From contig JAGNIU010000012.1 of assembly GCA_018000995.1 (NCBI GenBank), positions 1-64,000 on the forward strand: DNA of 64,000 nucleotides, written 5' to 3'. Under the pieces are notes generated by a model that did not search any database, had not been told where the DNA came from, and saw only the letters and a list, made by a program, of their open reading frames with translations. Origin of the DNA: Bacteroidia bacterium. Its GTDB lineage: Bacteria > Bacteroidota > Bacteroidia > B-17B0 > Aurantibacillaceae. Shown piece by piece: positions 1 through 8,346 of the stretch (position 1 is its first letter; each line of letters opens with the position of its first letter). The position numbers and the translations under genes are program-made.

Positions 1-497
1 AACCGCGCGGTGTAATTTGTACGACTGAAAAAATAAAAGGTAATATTGTTGATGCGATAAAACATCCTGAAACTATTTATCCTATTGGACGATTAGATAA
101 AGATTCGGAAGGATTAATTTTACTAACGAACCGCGGCGAAATAATTGACAAAATTGCAAACGCTGAATTCGGTCACGAAAAAGAATATATCGTTACGCTT
201 AACTTACCGGTACGAAAAAAATTCTTAGATGAAATTTCGGAAGGCATTGATTTAAATGGTGAAATAACTAAGCCCTGCAAAGTAAGCTTGGTGCCCGATA
301 CTAAACGACTTTTCCGAATTACTTTAACCCAAGGCATGAACCGTCAAATCCGCAGAATGTGCAACGCTTACGATTATCAGGTTATTAAATTACAGAGGGT
401 AAGAGTGATGAATATCGAATTAGGTAAGCTAAAACTCGACGAATGGAGGGTTTTAACCGACGAGGAGCTCGATAAATTAATGGCTTCCCTCAGCTAA
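1..497 (+). CDS. rluF: 23S rRNA pseudouridine synthase RluF (5' partial)
   Basis: The gene enters from the left edge, is read from base 3 and ends at a TAA. It is the C-terminal catalytic part of an RsuA/RluB-family pseudouridine synthase, which isomerises uridine in rRNA. The catalytic motif GRLDKDSEGL is visible, with the aspartate codon at 96-98, followed by the HEKEYIVTL segment and the C-terminal block QGMNRQIRRMCNAYDYQV. The GRLDKDSEGL variant and the RQIRRMC block are typical of RluF (modifies U2604 in E. coli 23S rRNA) and differ from the GRLDRNTTG variant of the second synthase at 5213. The N-terminal S4 domain would lie outside the window. Confidence 0.85.
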   Translation, partial: PRGVICTTEKIKGNIVDAIKHPETIYPIGRLDKDSEGLILLTNRGEIIDKIANAEFGHEKEYIVTLNLPVRKKFLDEISEGIDLNGEITKPCKVSLVPDTKRLFRITLTQGMNRQIRRMCNAYDYQVIKLQRVRVMNIELGKLKLDEWRVLTDEELDKLMASLS

Positions 498-558
498 AAA
501 ACACCTTTACTCTGTTTAGGTAAATCCTCTCTCAATAAATCAAATCGTACGCTCATTG

Positions 559-595
559 CCCCCCTCTGAAACCCTTGATTTTAGGGGGCTTTTCA
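559..595 (+). terminator. Probable intrinsic terminator after rluF
   Basis: A C-run followed by T (to 565) pairs with AGGGGG at 583-588 across a loop of about 17 bases and is followed by CTTTTC. The stem is short and the C-run is one base longer than its partner, so this is a moderate call. Confidence 0.45.
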
Positions 596-629
596 TACAT
601 TTACCCTGTTGTTTGTACCGATTACTCTT

Positions 630-749
630 ATGACTAAGTATTTAAAAACCCGTATTAAAACCGTTAACGATTTTCAGGCCCTACTGTTTTGGGTGTTTCT
701 GACTTTTACTTTAATTGGGATACCTTTATCGGTAATGGCGATTTTCTAA
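630..749 (+). CDS. Possible 39-residue single-span membrane protein
   Basis: A short ATG-started reading frame encodes a basic N-terminus (MTKYLKTRIKTVNDFQ) followed by one hydrophobic stretch of about 22 residues, ending MAIF and then TAA. It ends seven bases before the end of the convergent TPR gene. There is no recognisable family and no clear ribosome-binding site, which is normal in this phylum. Support is only the charge and hydrophobicity pattern of a small membrane protein in an otherwise empty interval, so it may be chance. Confidence 0.3.
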   Translation: MTKYLKTRIKTVNDFQALLFWVFLTFTLIGIPLSVMAIF

Positions 750-755
750 GCCTTG

Positions 756-2174
756 TTATTTACAGAATTTCTTCAGATTTTCTTTCGCTTCAAAACTATT
801 CAAAACTGCAGCAGCTTTCCAATCTTCGCAAGCTTCTTTTTCTAAACCTAATCCGTTTTTACAAATACCGCGGTTTACTAATGCGTCAGAATCTTTTGGT
901 TCCATCAATAAATATTTATCGTAATATTTAATTGCTAAGTCAAATTCCTTTTTATCAAAATGAATATTTCCCAAATTGAAATATGGCCCGGCACTTGTAC
1001 TATCTAATTTTAATGCTTGAAAATAATCTTTAGATGCCACATCTAATAATTCTAAATTGTAATACGAATTACCGCGACTGTAAAAATATTCGCTGGCCGT
1101 ACTGTCAATTGAAATCGCTTTGCTAAAACTTTCAATGGCTTCACGGTAGTAACGGGTCTCATCCTGACAAATTCCAATTTGAAAGTGAACATCCGGATCG
1201 TTAGGAGTAAGTTTTTTTGCCACTTCTAAATCTAATATTGCCGAAGCGCAATTGTCAGTATCAGAATAACATTCTGCACGAGATACGTAAGCATCCGCAT
1301 CATTCGGATCAAGATTAATCATTTTGCTAAAATCAGCAATAGCTGCTGTACTATTTCCGTGAATTTGATAATATGAACCACGAGTGAAATACGCAAAGGA
1401 AAATGTGTTGTCTAATTCAATAGCCTTATTGTAGTTTTTTAATGCTTCAACAGTGTCTTTTAAATTTTCTAAAATTAATCCACGCTCAACATAACCTTCA
1501 GGATTTTTTATATCCGCATTAATAGCGCGGTTAATATGCTTTAAGGCCTGCTTAAATTTTCCTTTCTCATTATACAAAATACTAAGCGAATAATTAGCGC
1601 CGTAAGAATTACTATCGACACGCAAAGCTGTTTCGTAAACATTTATTGCGGCGACTGTATCTTTCAAGGCTTGTAAAATAGAACCTTTAGTTACGTAATT
1701 ATTTCCATCAGCAGGATTTTTTTGCAAGGCTGCATTAATAAATGCTAAAGCTTCTTTTGGTTTTTGCTGACCTTCTAATGTGCGCGACATATTATAATAC
1801 GGACGAAAATCCATGCTGTCTTTACTAATAGCTTGCTTGAAATTTGAAATTGCTCCTAAAGTATCTCCTAAATTTTCGCAAGCCAAACCGCGGGTGTTAT
1901 AGTACATAGCTTTATCGGGATCCAGCTCAACAGCTTTGTCTAAATCTTTTTTGGCATCAGTATTTTTATTTAAATACAGATAACATCGTCCGCGTTGATA
2001 ATAACTATCTGCAAATTTTGGATTTGCTTTTATGGCATTGTTAAATTCAAAAAGTGCTGGCTCGTATTTCTCCTCGTTCATTAACTTAAGTCCTGCGTCC
2101 AAAAACTTTTGCTGTTTTTGAGCCAGAAGGGAAAATGATACAGTTAAAAACAGAATTAGAGTCCGTAAATACAT
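756..2174 (-). CDS. Exported tetratricopeptide-repeat protein
   Basis: A 472-residue protein begins with a hydrophobic signal sequence ending near FSLLAQ and then consists almost entirely of about 13 TPR units of 34 residues (recurring patterns such as YYQRGRCYLYLNKNTDAKKDLDKAVELDP and A.FNLGNIHFDKKEFDLAIKYYDKYL in degenerate form). TPR solenoids hold protein partners; here the likely location is the periplasm or outer membrane. No catalytic domain is seen. It is transcribed divergently from the RNA methyltransferase at 2249 and appears to be a single-gene unit. The specific partner cannot be inferred. Confidence 0.75.
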   Translation of the reverse strand: MYLRTLILFLTVSFSLLAQKQQKFLDAGLKLMNEEKYEPALFEFNNAIKANPKFADSYYQRGRCYLYLNKNTDAKKDLDKAVELDPDKAMYYNTRGLACENLGDTLGAISNFKQAISKDSMDFRPYYNMSRTLEGQQKPKEALAFINAALQKNPADGNNYVTKGSILQALKDTVAAINVYETALRVDSNSYGANYSLSILYNEKGKFKQALKHINRAINADIKNPEGYVERGLILENLKDTVEALKNYNKAIELDNTFSFAYFTRGSYYQIHGNSTAAIADFSKMINLDPNDADAYVSRAECYSDTDNCASAILDLEVAKKLTPNDPDVHFQIGICQDETRYYREAIESFSKAISIDSTASEYFYSRGNSYYNLELLDVASKDYFQALKLDSTSAGPYFNLGNIHFDKKEFDLAIKYYDKYLLMEPKDSDALVNRGICKNGLGLEKEACEDWKAAAVLNSFEAKENLKKFCK

Positions 2175-2213
2175 GGGTATAAATTTAACAAAAAAAACAA
2201 CTATTTACACCCA

Positions 2214-2242
2214 TTGTGCTATAAAACAGTTTATTATCTTCG
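2214..2242 (+). promoter_or_regulatory. Bacteroidota-type promoter directly before the methyltransferase
   Basis: A TTG (2214-2216) lies 18 bp before TATCTTCG (2235-2242), matching the TTG / TAnnTTTG layout. The ATG at 2249 follows only six bases after the -7 element, so the transcript probably starts at or next to the start codon. Confidence 0.5.
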
Positions 2243-2248
2243 TTGTTA

Positions 2249-3436
2249 ATGAAACTACATAAGCCCCTTGTTGAAGCTGTTATTACTTGCCTTAAACAAA
2301 TTGTTCTGGATAATAAATATTCTGATCGCGTACTTGAAAAAATCTTCAAAGCCAATCCTAAATGGGGATCGCGCGACCGTAAATTTATTGCCGAAACTGT
2401 TTACGACATTACACGTCAGTTCCGTTTCTTATCCTACATAGCTGATACTGAAAAAAGTTTCAATCTTATTATTGCTGCTTATTTTTTTGAAAAAGGAATT
2501 CCGTTTCCGGAGTGGCCCGATTTTCAAACTATAAATACTAAACCATTTGAAATAAAAAAGAAGGGAATTACTAATCCCGCCATTTTACATTCGTATCCCG
2601 ATGCACTTTGGCAAATTTGCGAAAATGAATTAGGAAAAGAAAAATGGTTAAAAGAAGCGGTAGCTTTAAACGAAGAAGCAGGGGTTGTGTTGCGCACAAA
2701 TACATTGAAAATAAAAAAATCGGAACTCATTAAAAAATTCAGAGCTGCGGAAATTGAAGTGGATGATTTAAATGTTTTTGAAAACGCTATTCAATTACGT
2801 AAACGTCAGAATATTTTTACGTCCGATTTGTTTAAAGAAGGATTGTTTGAAGTTCAGGATGCGGGTTCGCAATTAATTGCTCCGTTTTTAAAAGCTGAAC
2901 CCGGACAAAAAGTTATTGATGCTTGTGCCGGAGGTGGTGGAAAAACATTACACCTTTCGGCTCTCATGCAAAACAAAGGAAAGATTATTGCCTTAGATGT
3001 TGAAGATTGGAAATTAGAAAATTTACGTAAACGCGCTAAACGTGCCGGCGCAAACAACATTGAAGCGCAAGTAATTGTTGCTGATAAAACTATTGAACAA
3101 TTGCGAAATCATGCCGATCGTTTATTGTTAGATGTGCCTTGCAGTGGTATCGGTGTAATAAAACGTAATCCGGATGCCAAATGGAAATTAAATGCCGAAG
3201 TAATTGAAAAAACAAAAAAACTACAATACAATATTTTAAAAGATTATTCCATCATGCTTAAGCCCGGCGGCCTAATGGTTTATTCTACCTGTAGTATTTT
3301 ACCATCAGAAAACGAATTGCAAGTGATTAAATTTATTGAAGAACAAAATGGTGCGTTTGAGTTAATAAATGATAAAACCATATACCCAAGCGAAGGCTTC
3401 GACGGGTTTTATATGGCCCTTATTAAAAAGAAATAA
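2249..3436 (+). CDS. RsmB/NSUN-family RNA cytosine-5 methyltransferase
   Basis: This 395-residue SAM-dependent methyltransferase makes 5-methylcytosine in RNA, probably rRNA. An N-terminal NusB-like helical region is followed by the Rossmann methyltransferase domain with the SAM loop DACAGGGGKT, motif IV DVPCSGIG (Cys298) and motif VI STCSILPSEN (Cys348, the usual catalytic cysteine). Both cysteines of the family are present. A TTG lies two codons upstream, but the ATG at 2249 sits just behind the -7 promoter element and is the better start. Whether the target is the E. coli RsmB site (C967 of 16S rRNA) cannot be told from sequence. Confidence 0.85.
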   Translation: MKLHKPLVEAVITCLKQIVLDNKYSDRVLEKIFKANPKWGSRDRKFIAETVYDITRQFRFLSYIADTEKSFNLIIAAYFFEKGIPFPEWPDFQTINTKPFEIKKKGITNPAILHSYPDALWQICENELGKEKWLKEAVALNEEAGVVLRTNTLKIKKSELIKKFRAAEIEVDDLNVFENAIQLRKRQNIFTSDLFKEGLFEVQDAGSQLIAPFLKAEPGQKVIDACAGGGGKTLHLSALMQNKGKIIALDVEDWKLENLRKRAKRAGANNIEAQVIVADKTIEQLRNHADRLLLDVPCSGIGVIKRNPDAKWKLNAEVIEKTKKLQYNILKDYSIMLKPGGLMVYSTCSILPSENELQVIKFIEEQNGAFELINDKTIYPSEGFDGFYMALIKKK

Positions 3437-3458
3437 TTACCTTTATAAAAAAATTATC

Positions 3459-3848
3459 ATGAGACAATTAATCACATTAGCCTTATTAGTTTTAACCTTT
3501 TCGGTTTTTGCGCAAAACAAAACTAAAGTTGAAAACGTAGATGCAGCCACATTTAAAAAACACATTGATGAAAAAAAAGGTGTTTTAATTGATTTGCGTA
3601 CTGATGATGAATTAAAAAACAAAGGCATGATTAAAGGTGCAATTCAAATAGATTTTTTAGCAAAAGACGGTGAAGAAAAAATCACCAAACTTGATCACAA
3701 TAAAACTTATCTAATCTATTGTGCAGGTGGTGGCCGTAGTGGTCAAACTGTAGAGCTAATGGAAAAGCAAGGCTTCTCACACGTTATTCATCTTGAAAAA
3801 GGATTTGACGATTGGAAGAAAAAAGGCTTAGAGACGGTTACTAGATAG
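3459..3848 (+). CDS. Exported rhodanese-like protein
   Basis: A 129-residue protein with an N-terminal signal sequence (MRQLITLALLVLTFSVFAQ) and one rhodanese domain. The active-site loop YCAGGGRSG carries the catalytic cysteine, so a persulfide or thiol-transfer role in the periplasm is plausible. The frame is open further upstream into the methyltransferase gene, but the ATG at 3459 begins exactly at the signal peptide and follows the methyltransferase stop by 22 bases, suggesting cotranscription. Its last 8 bases overlap the end of the convergent gene at 3841. Confidence 0.8.
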   Translation: MRQLITLALLVLTFSVFAQNKTKVENVDAATFKKHIDEKKGVLIDLRTDDELKNKGMIKGAIQIDFLAKDGEEKITKLDHNKTYLIYCAGGGRSGQTVELMEKQGFSHVIHLEKGFDDWKKKGLETVTR

Positions 3849-4116
3849 TTTCGTCCCCCTGAGTTTCCTGATGGGTTCCTCTCCAACTGCGCCATAGTGC
3901 AACCAGTTGTTTCCTAAATATAAAAGCGATTAAAATATAAGGCACTGCCATCAGGTATAAAATACCTGTGTTTAAGTTTTTGGCTAACGAGGTTGGGTCT
4001 TTATCTAAACTACTTGAAGCGGCTTGTTTACACATAGCGCATTGGCCCATAACAGAACCGGCCGTTGAATAAACGGCCAGCACTATTAATATAATTATAC
4101 GCGTGGTGCGGTTCAA
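3841..4116 (-). CDS. Small exported membrane protein with a CAMC motif
   Basis: This 91-residue protein has a signal-like N-terminal hydrophobic segment, then QCAMCKQAA (a CxxC pair), a short linker and a second transmembrane segment (GILYLMAVPYILIAFIF) followed by a charged tail. Small proteins of this shape are conserved in Bacteroidota but I know of no assigned function. The CxxC just after the first hydrophobic segment would face the periplasm, so a thiol or metal role is possible. It overlaps the rhodanese gene tail to tail. Confidence 0.65.
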   Translation of the reverse strand: MNRTTRIIILIVLAVYSTAGSVMGQCAMCKQAASSSLDKDPTSLAKNLNTGILYLMAVPYILIAFIFRKQLVALWRSWRGTHQETQGDETI

Positions 4117-4139
4117 ATACTTGTAGTGAGCTTGTCGAA

Positions 4140-4778
4140 CTATTGTTCGAATTTTTTGTAATCTGCAGGGACTGTTAATTTAGCTTCGTCAACTCCACCT
4201 TTAGTAATTTTAGTTACTTCTAAACGTGTAACCAATTTACCATCGCTAATTTGTTTCTCTTCCGATAACATTGGCATTGCACCAGCTGGTAAATCTTTAA
4301 TGTTATTGAAATAAATACTTTGTTTGTCCTTACGGTTCCATAATTTAACTAATGGCGCAAAGAATTCGTATTTACCACCGGCAATCCAATAGCTGATTAC
4401 AGTATTTTCTTCAGTATTTTTTACAACAAACTCATTACACTTAACACCTTGAATGGTTTTTGTGTTTTTAGTTTTAGTGGATTCACAAACACCTTTTAAA
4501 ATTGGAGGCGTATCACTTTTGTGCTCACCCCAAACCTTACGTTTTGGATTCACAAACTTAATGGTGTTAGCCGCTAAGTCGAACACAAAACTACCTTCAA
4601 CTGCACCGGTTTTTTTACCAAACTGGTCAAGCTTTACGGCTTTATCTTTAATGTTATAAATGTTAATGGTGGTGTCTTTTGTGGTAAAGTATTTAAACTC
4701 TATTGATCCGGTAAAAGACTGAGCGCTCATTAAAACAGGCGCTAATAATCCAACTAATACTGCTTTTATTTTAAACAT
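4140..4778 (-). CDS. DUF4412 exported protein
   Basis: A 212-residue protein with signal peptide MFKIKAVLVGLLAPVLMSAQ followed by a beta-rich domain of the DUF4412 type: the start GSIEFKYFTTKDT, central IQGVKCNEFVV and late MPMLSEEKQ segments match the family pattern in Bacteroidota. Function is unknown. It belongs in the periplasm or outer membrane and has no lipobox. It lies 23 bases upstream of the CxxC membrane protein on the same strand, so the two may be cotranscribed. Confidence 0.65.
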   Translation of the reverse strand: MFKIKAVLVGLLAPVLMSAQSFTGSIEFKYFTTKDTTINIYNIKDKAVKLDQFGKKTGAVEGSFVFDLAANTIKFVNPKRKVWGEHKSDTPPILKGVCESTKTKNTKTIQGVKCNEFVVKNTEENTVISYWIAGGKYEFFAPLVKLWNRKDKQSIYFNNIKDLPAGAMPMLSEEKQISDGKLVTRLEVTKITKGGVDEAKLTVPADYKKFEQ

Positions 4779-4829
4779 ATTTTTAATTTTACAGATTACT
4801 AAAGTATAAATTTTTATTTACGTATAAAA

Positions 4830-5198
4830 ATCGCACGCAATAATAAAGATAAAGGTGATTGGGGTGAAGAATTAGCCTTGGCATTCCTCAAAGAAAAGGG
4901 TTATACCATTTTAGAGGCGAATTGGCGATTTATGAAGCTGGAAATTGACATTATTGCCAAAATTGATGACATTTTAGTGTTTATAGAGGTAAAAACACGA
5001 CTAAATGAGAGCCATGGCGACCCGGAAGACGGGGTAACTCTGAAAAAACAACGTTTTATAATAAAAGCAGCCAATTACTATATCACCGAAAAAGACCTTC
5101 ACCTCGAATCGCGATTCGATATTATTAGTGTTTTAAAGGAAAATAACAAAGTCATCGTAAAACATTTACCCGATGCCTTTTATCCTATTGCTAAGTAG
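4830..5198 (+). CDS. yraN: YraN family protein (UPF0102), start codon non-canonical
   Basis: This small endonuclease-fold protein has an unknown cellular role. The core EIDIIAKIDDILVFIEVKTR contains the family's D...E.K nuclease-like triad. The conserved N-terminal block GDWGEELA is encoded upstream of the first ordinary start (TTG 4878), so translation must begin earlier. The frame is open back to 4803 but has no ATG, GTG or TTG there. An ATC at 4830 would give ARNNKDKGDWGEE, which aligns with the usual MARxN start of homologues; ATA at 4824 is the alternative. The coordinates given assume 4830. A base error or mutated start is possible. Confidence 0.7.
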   Translation: MARNNKDKGDWGEELALAFLKEKGYTILEANWRFMKLEIDIIAKIDDILVFIEVKTRLNESHGDPEDGVTLKKQRFIIKAANYYITEKDLHLESRFDIISVLKENNKVIVKHLPDAFYPIAK

Positions 5199-5200
5199 CT

Positions 5201-5208
5201 TACCTTTG
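5201..5208 (+). promoter_or_regulatory. -7 promoter element before the RluB-type gene
   Basis: TACCTTTG is a perfect TAnnTTTG match and ends five bases before the ATG at 5213, predicting a leaderless or nearly leaderless transcript. It overlaps the stop codon region of yraN. Confidence 0.5.
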
Positions 5209-5212
5209 CCAA

Positions 5213-6691
5213 ATGCCAAAATCTGACAATCGTTTTAACAAATCCCGTTCAACGGGTAAAAAACCTGCCTTTAAATCTGACCGAAAAAGCTCTGATTCTA
5301 AAAAATCTTATGGATCAAAAGATTCGTCAGATAAACCACGCTTTGATAAAAGAGAAAGAAGTTCGGGCGGCGATAAAAAGTTTGACAAGCCCTACAAAAA
5401 AAGAGATGATGATGGCGGTGAAAAACGCAGCTATCGTGGCAGTGATGATAAAAAACCATTCCGCAAAAAATTTGGGGATGATAAAGGATTTGGGGAGAAA
5501 AGAAGTTTTGGCGACAGAAAAAAATCTTTTGGTAGCGACGATAAAAAACCGTTTCGCAAAAGAGACGACGATGGAGAGAAAAAACCTTTCCGCAAAAAGT
5601 TTGGTGACGATAAAGGTTTCGGAGAAAAAAGAAGTTTTGGTGATAGAGATAAAAAGAAATCTTTCGACAGCGATGACAAAAAACCGTTTCGCAAAAGAGA
5701 TGATGATAAAGGATTTGGTGAAAAAAGAAGTTTTGGAGATAGAGACAAAAAGAAATCTTTTGGCAGTGATGACAAAAAACCGTTTCGCAAAAGAGAAGAT
5801 AGTGGTGATGAAAAACGCAGCTATCGTGGGAGTGATGATAAAAAACCATTTTACAAAAAACGCGATGATGGTGATGGAGAGAAAAAATCGTTTAATAACG
5901 ATGGTGAAAAAAGAAGAAAGTTTAAACCAAGAGGCGCAAAAAAACCAAATCACAACAGCGATGACTTTCTGCCAAATCCGGATGGCTTAACGCGTTTAAA
6001 TAAATATTTATCTAACGCTGGAATATGTTCTCGCAGAGAAGCAGATGATTTAATTAAAGCGGGAACCGTTAGCGTTAACGGAAAGGTAATTACTGAAATG
6101 GGTTTTAAAGTTGGTCCAACCGACAAGATAACTTATGCGGGAGAAACTTTACGTCACCAAAAGAAAATTTATTTAATGTTGAACAAGCCTAAAGATTATA
6201 TTACTACAACCGACGATCCGCAAGAACGCAAAACGGTTATGGAATTAATTGCAGGCGCTTGTAAAGAAAGAGTTTATCCTGTTGGTCGCTTAGATAGAAA
6301 CACAACCGGATTGTTATTGTTTACCAACGATGGCGAACTGGCCACAAAATTAATGCATCCTAAATTTGGTATTAAAAAAGTTTATCAAGTTACGCTTGAT
6401 AAAAACTTAAAAGCCGAAGATTACGAAAAATTAACTGAAGGTTTTGATTTAGAAGATGGTTTTATTAAACCTGATGAATTATCATACATTAACGGCAACA
6501 AAAAAGAATTAGGTATTGAAGTGCATAGCGGACGTAACCGAATTGTTCGTCGTATTTTTGAACACTTAGATTATGAAGTGATAAAATTAGACCGCGTTGT
6601 TTTTGCCGGACTCACTAAAAAAGATTTACCAAGAGCAAAATGGCGTTTCTTAACCGATAAAGAAGTTGGCTTTTTAAAAATGATTGGTTAG
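5213..6691 (+). CDS. rluB: RluB/RsuA-family pseudouridine synthase with long basic repeat N-terminus
   Basis: A 492-residue protein. Residues 1 to about 250 are low-complexity and highly charged (Lys, Arg, Asp, Gly, Ser, Phe), made of imperfect repeats around DDKKPFRKR and KGFGEKRSFGDR. Residues about 258-320 form an S4 RNA-binding domain (LNKYLSNAGICSRREADDL), followed by the catalytic domain with GRLDRNTTGLLLFTNDGE (Asp361) and the closing NRIVRRIFEHLDYEV block. The catalytic half is of usual length; the extension doubles the protein. The disordered arginine/lysine/phenylalanine-rich tail probably binds RNA or ribosomes. Bacteroidota homologues often carry such extensions. Confidence 0.85.
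   Translation: MPKSDNRFNKSRSTGKKPAFKSDRKSSDSKKSYGSKDSSDKPRFDKRERSSGGDKKFDKPYKKRDDDGGEKRSYRGSDDKKPFRKKFGDDKGFGEKRSFGDRKKSFGSDDKKPFRKRDDDGEKKPFRKKFGDDKGFGEKRSFGDRDKKKSFDSDDKKPFRKRDDDKGFGEKRSFGDRDKKKSFGSDDKKPFRKREDSGDEKRSYRGSDDKKPFYKKRDDGDGEKKSFNNDGEKRRKFKPRGAKKPNHNSDDFLPNPDGLTRLNKYLSNAGICSRREADDLIKAGTVSVNGKVITEMGFKVGPTDKITYAGETLRHQKKIYLMLNKPKDYITTTDDPQERKTVMELIAGACKERVYPVGRLDRNTTGLLLFTNDGELATKLMHPKFGIKKVYQVTLDKNLKAEDYEKLTEGFDLEDGFIKPDELSYINGNKKELGIEVHSGRNRIVRRIFEHLDYEVIKLDRVVFAGLTKKDLPRAKWRFLTDKEVGFLKMIG
5440..5880 (+). repeat. Imperfect tandem coding repeats in the RluB-type N-terminus
   Basis: Several degenerate copies of a unit encoding DDKKPFRK followed by KGFGEKRSFGDRDKKKSF follow one another, with high DNA identity between copies (for example the GATGATAAAGGATTTGG and AAAAAACCGTTTCGCAAAAG runs). 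Because of this low complexity several other reading frames stay open here on both strands; these are shadows. Confidence 0.7.
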
Positions 6692-6711
6692 AATTTTGTT
6701 GAGACAAAAGA

Positions 6712-8283
6712 CTGTTCAGTAAAAAAAATATTAACCTCGCTTTACTTTTAGTACTGTTTGCAATTTCTATTGCAATACGTTACTCTAATTTAAAATCTCC
6801 TTTAACGCGTCAACAAGAATGGCAAACAGGCCATGTACTAAGTACACTTAGTATTTGGGAAAAGAATGGAATTGCGAATCACTATTTTTCGCCCGTATGG
6901 ACTTTCAATAATCCCGCTGATAAAATCACAAATTCATTAGGTGGAGTAAAGGATAAAGAAGGTTATACTTATTATGTGTCTTATCCTCCATTCAGTTTTA
7001 TTCTGCCTTACTTTGTTTTCAAAATTACAGGTCAAGACGCTTCTGTTGGAGGAATTCGGATTTTTAGTTTGTTAATTCATTTTATTTGTGCTTTACTTAT
7101 TTTCTTAATCGTTTATAAATTCAACAAGAAACGTTTAAGCGAAGATTATTTCATTCCAGCTTACGTTGCGTTTTGTTTTTATGTTTTCGCTACCGGAAAT
7201 CTTTGGTTTCATAGTAATTTTTATTTCGCAGATAGTTTAGTGCATGTCTTTGTTCTAGGATTGATAAATGTTTTTCTGTCTATTGTTCAACAACCCGAAA
7301 CAAAGACAAGCAAAAATATTTCTTTATTATTCACACTTACATTTTTAGGAATTTATACCGAGTGGTTAGCGCTTTTTGCTGCGTTTTTCGTTCTTGCACT
7401 TTTCATTTTCAAATCATTCAAAACTAAAATCTACATTAAGTATTCTTTGAGCATTATCCTCGCAACAATTTTTTCTTTAGGATTAACCGTGTTACAATAT
7501 TCTTACATAGCGGGGTTCAATGTCCTTAAAAATTATTCGCTCTTGAAGTTTAGTCGCAGAAGTGGTTTTAACGAACAAACTGCTATTGATGGTACGAGTA
7601 TTTACAATACACAATCGTACAAAACTATCTATAGTTATTATCTTACAAACTACAATTATTTGGTAAGTTTCGCTCTGCTTTTCGGCTTTGCATTTCTAAT
7701 GTTGTACTTCGTAAATCTCAAAACAAAAAAAGTAAAATTTGAATTCAACCCCTTACTTGTTTTGATTCTGATTTCTCTTACGGTTGCCACACATCATGTT
7801 GTGTTTTTTAATTTTACAGCCATTCACGATGTTTCCACATTAAAAATGACTCTTCCCGTCTGCTTGTTTGTGGGATACTTTTTTGCATTAGTGTTTGCTT
7901 ATGCAGGCGAGGTTTCCAAAAAAACAACACAAGTCTTTGCCGTTTTATTTTGCGGCGCTTTTGTGTTTTATTCATCTCAAGAATATTTACGTTTTAGCTC
8001 AGACGATACCGATAAACATTTTCAAAAACTAACAGGCGATGCAGTGGCAAAGTATGCTAACCCTGACGAATTAGTATTTACCAATGTTGGCATTTCGCCT
8101 GTTTTAATGTGGCACGCACAACGAAATTTAGTTCAGTCGGATAACAAAAAAAAATGCGCCGAAATTCTAGATTCCCTAAACTATTCCAAAGGCATTTTCT
8201 TCAAAATTTCTACTCAAAACAACAATGTTTTGTTAAAGGTTACCAGGGTAAATGCGATGGGTGATACCATTGCCTTGAATTAA
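6712..8283 (+). CDS. Polytopic membrane protein, possibly GT-C-type glycosyltransferase
   Basis: The frame is open from 6703 and encodes an N-terminal hydrophobic segment (NINLALLLVLFAISIAIRY), a luminal-type loop beginning with SPLTRQQEWQTGHVLSTLSIW, and then about ten membrane segments, ending in a soluble C-terminal domain. This layout resembles GT-C glycosyltransferases of the PMT/ArnT type, but the usual acidic catalytic pair is not obvious. No ATG, GTG or TTG exists in frame before GTG 6976, which would remove the first membrane span; CTG 6712 is taken here as the most plausible start, with low certainty. Substrate unknown. Confidence 0.55.
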   Translation: MFSKKNINLALLLVLFAISIAIRYSNLKSPLTRQQEWQTGHVLSTLSIWEKNGIANHYFSPVWTFNNPADKITNSLGGVKDKEGYTYYVSYPPFSFILPYFVFKITGQDASVGGIRIFSLLIHFICALLIFLIVYKFNKKRLSEDYFIPAYVAFCFYVFATGNLWFHSNFYFADSLVHVFVLGLINVFLSIVQQPETKTSKNISLLFTLTFLGIYTEWLALFAAFFVLALFIFKSFKTKIYIKYSLSIILATIFSLGLTVLQYSYIAGFNVLKNYSLLKFSRRSGFNEQTAIDGTSIYNTQSYKTIYSYYLTNYNYLVSFALLFGFAFLMLYFVNLKTKKVKFEFNPLLVLILISLTVATHHVVFFNFTAIHDVSTLKMTLPVCLFVGYFFALVFAYAGEVSKKTTQVFAVLFCGAFVFYSSQEYLRFSSDDTDKHFQKLTGDAVAKYANPDELVFTNVGISPVLMWHAQRNLVQSDNKKKCAEILDSLNYSKGIFFKISTQNNNVLLKVTRVNAMGDTIALN

Positions 8284-8346
8284 ATTTTTAGCGGGATTTT
8301 AATAAGAATTATTTGTACATTTACCCTACTAAATTGTGACTTTATT

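Noticed and set aside
5298-5990. Several long open frames on both strands within the RluB-type gene
   Set aside because: They come from the low-complexity repeats; their translations are biased strings without domains, and the real frame has the S4 and catalytic domains.
8284-8346. glmS ribozyme before glmS
   Set aside because: The gap is only 63 bases and lacks the ribozyme's size and fold; this riboswitch is known from Firmicutes-type genomes.
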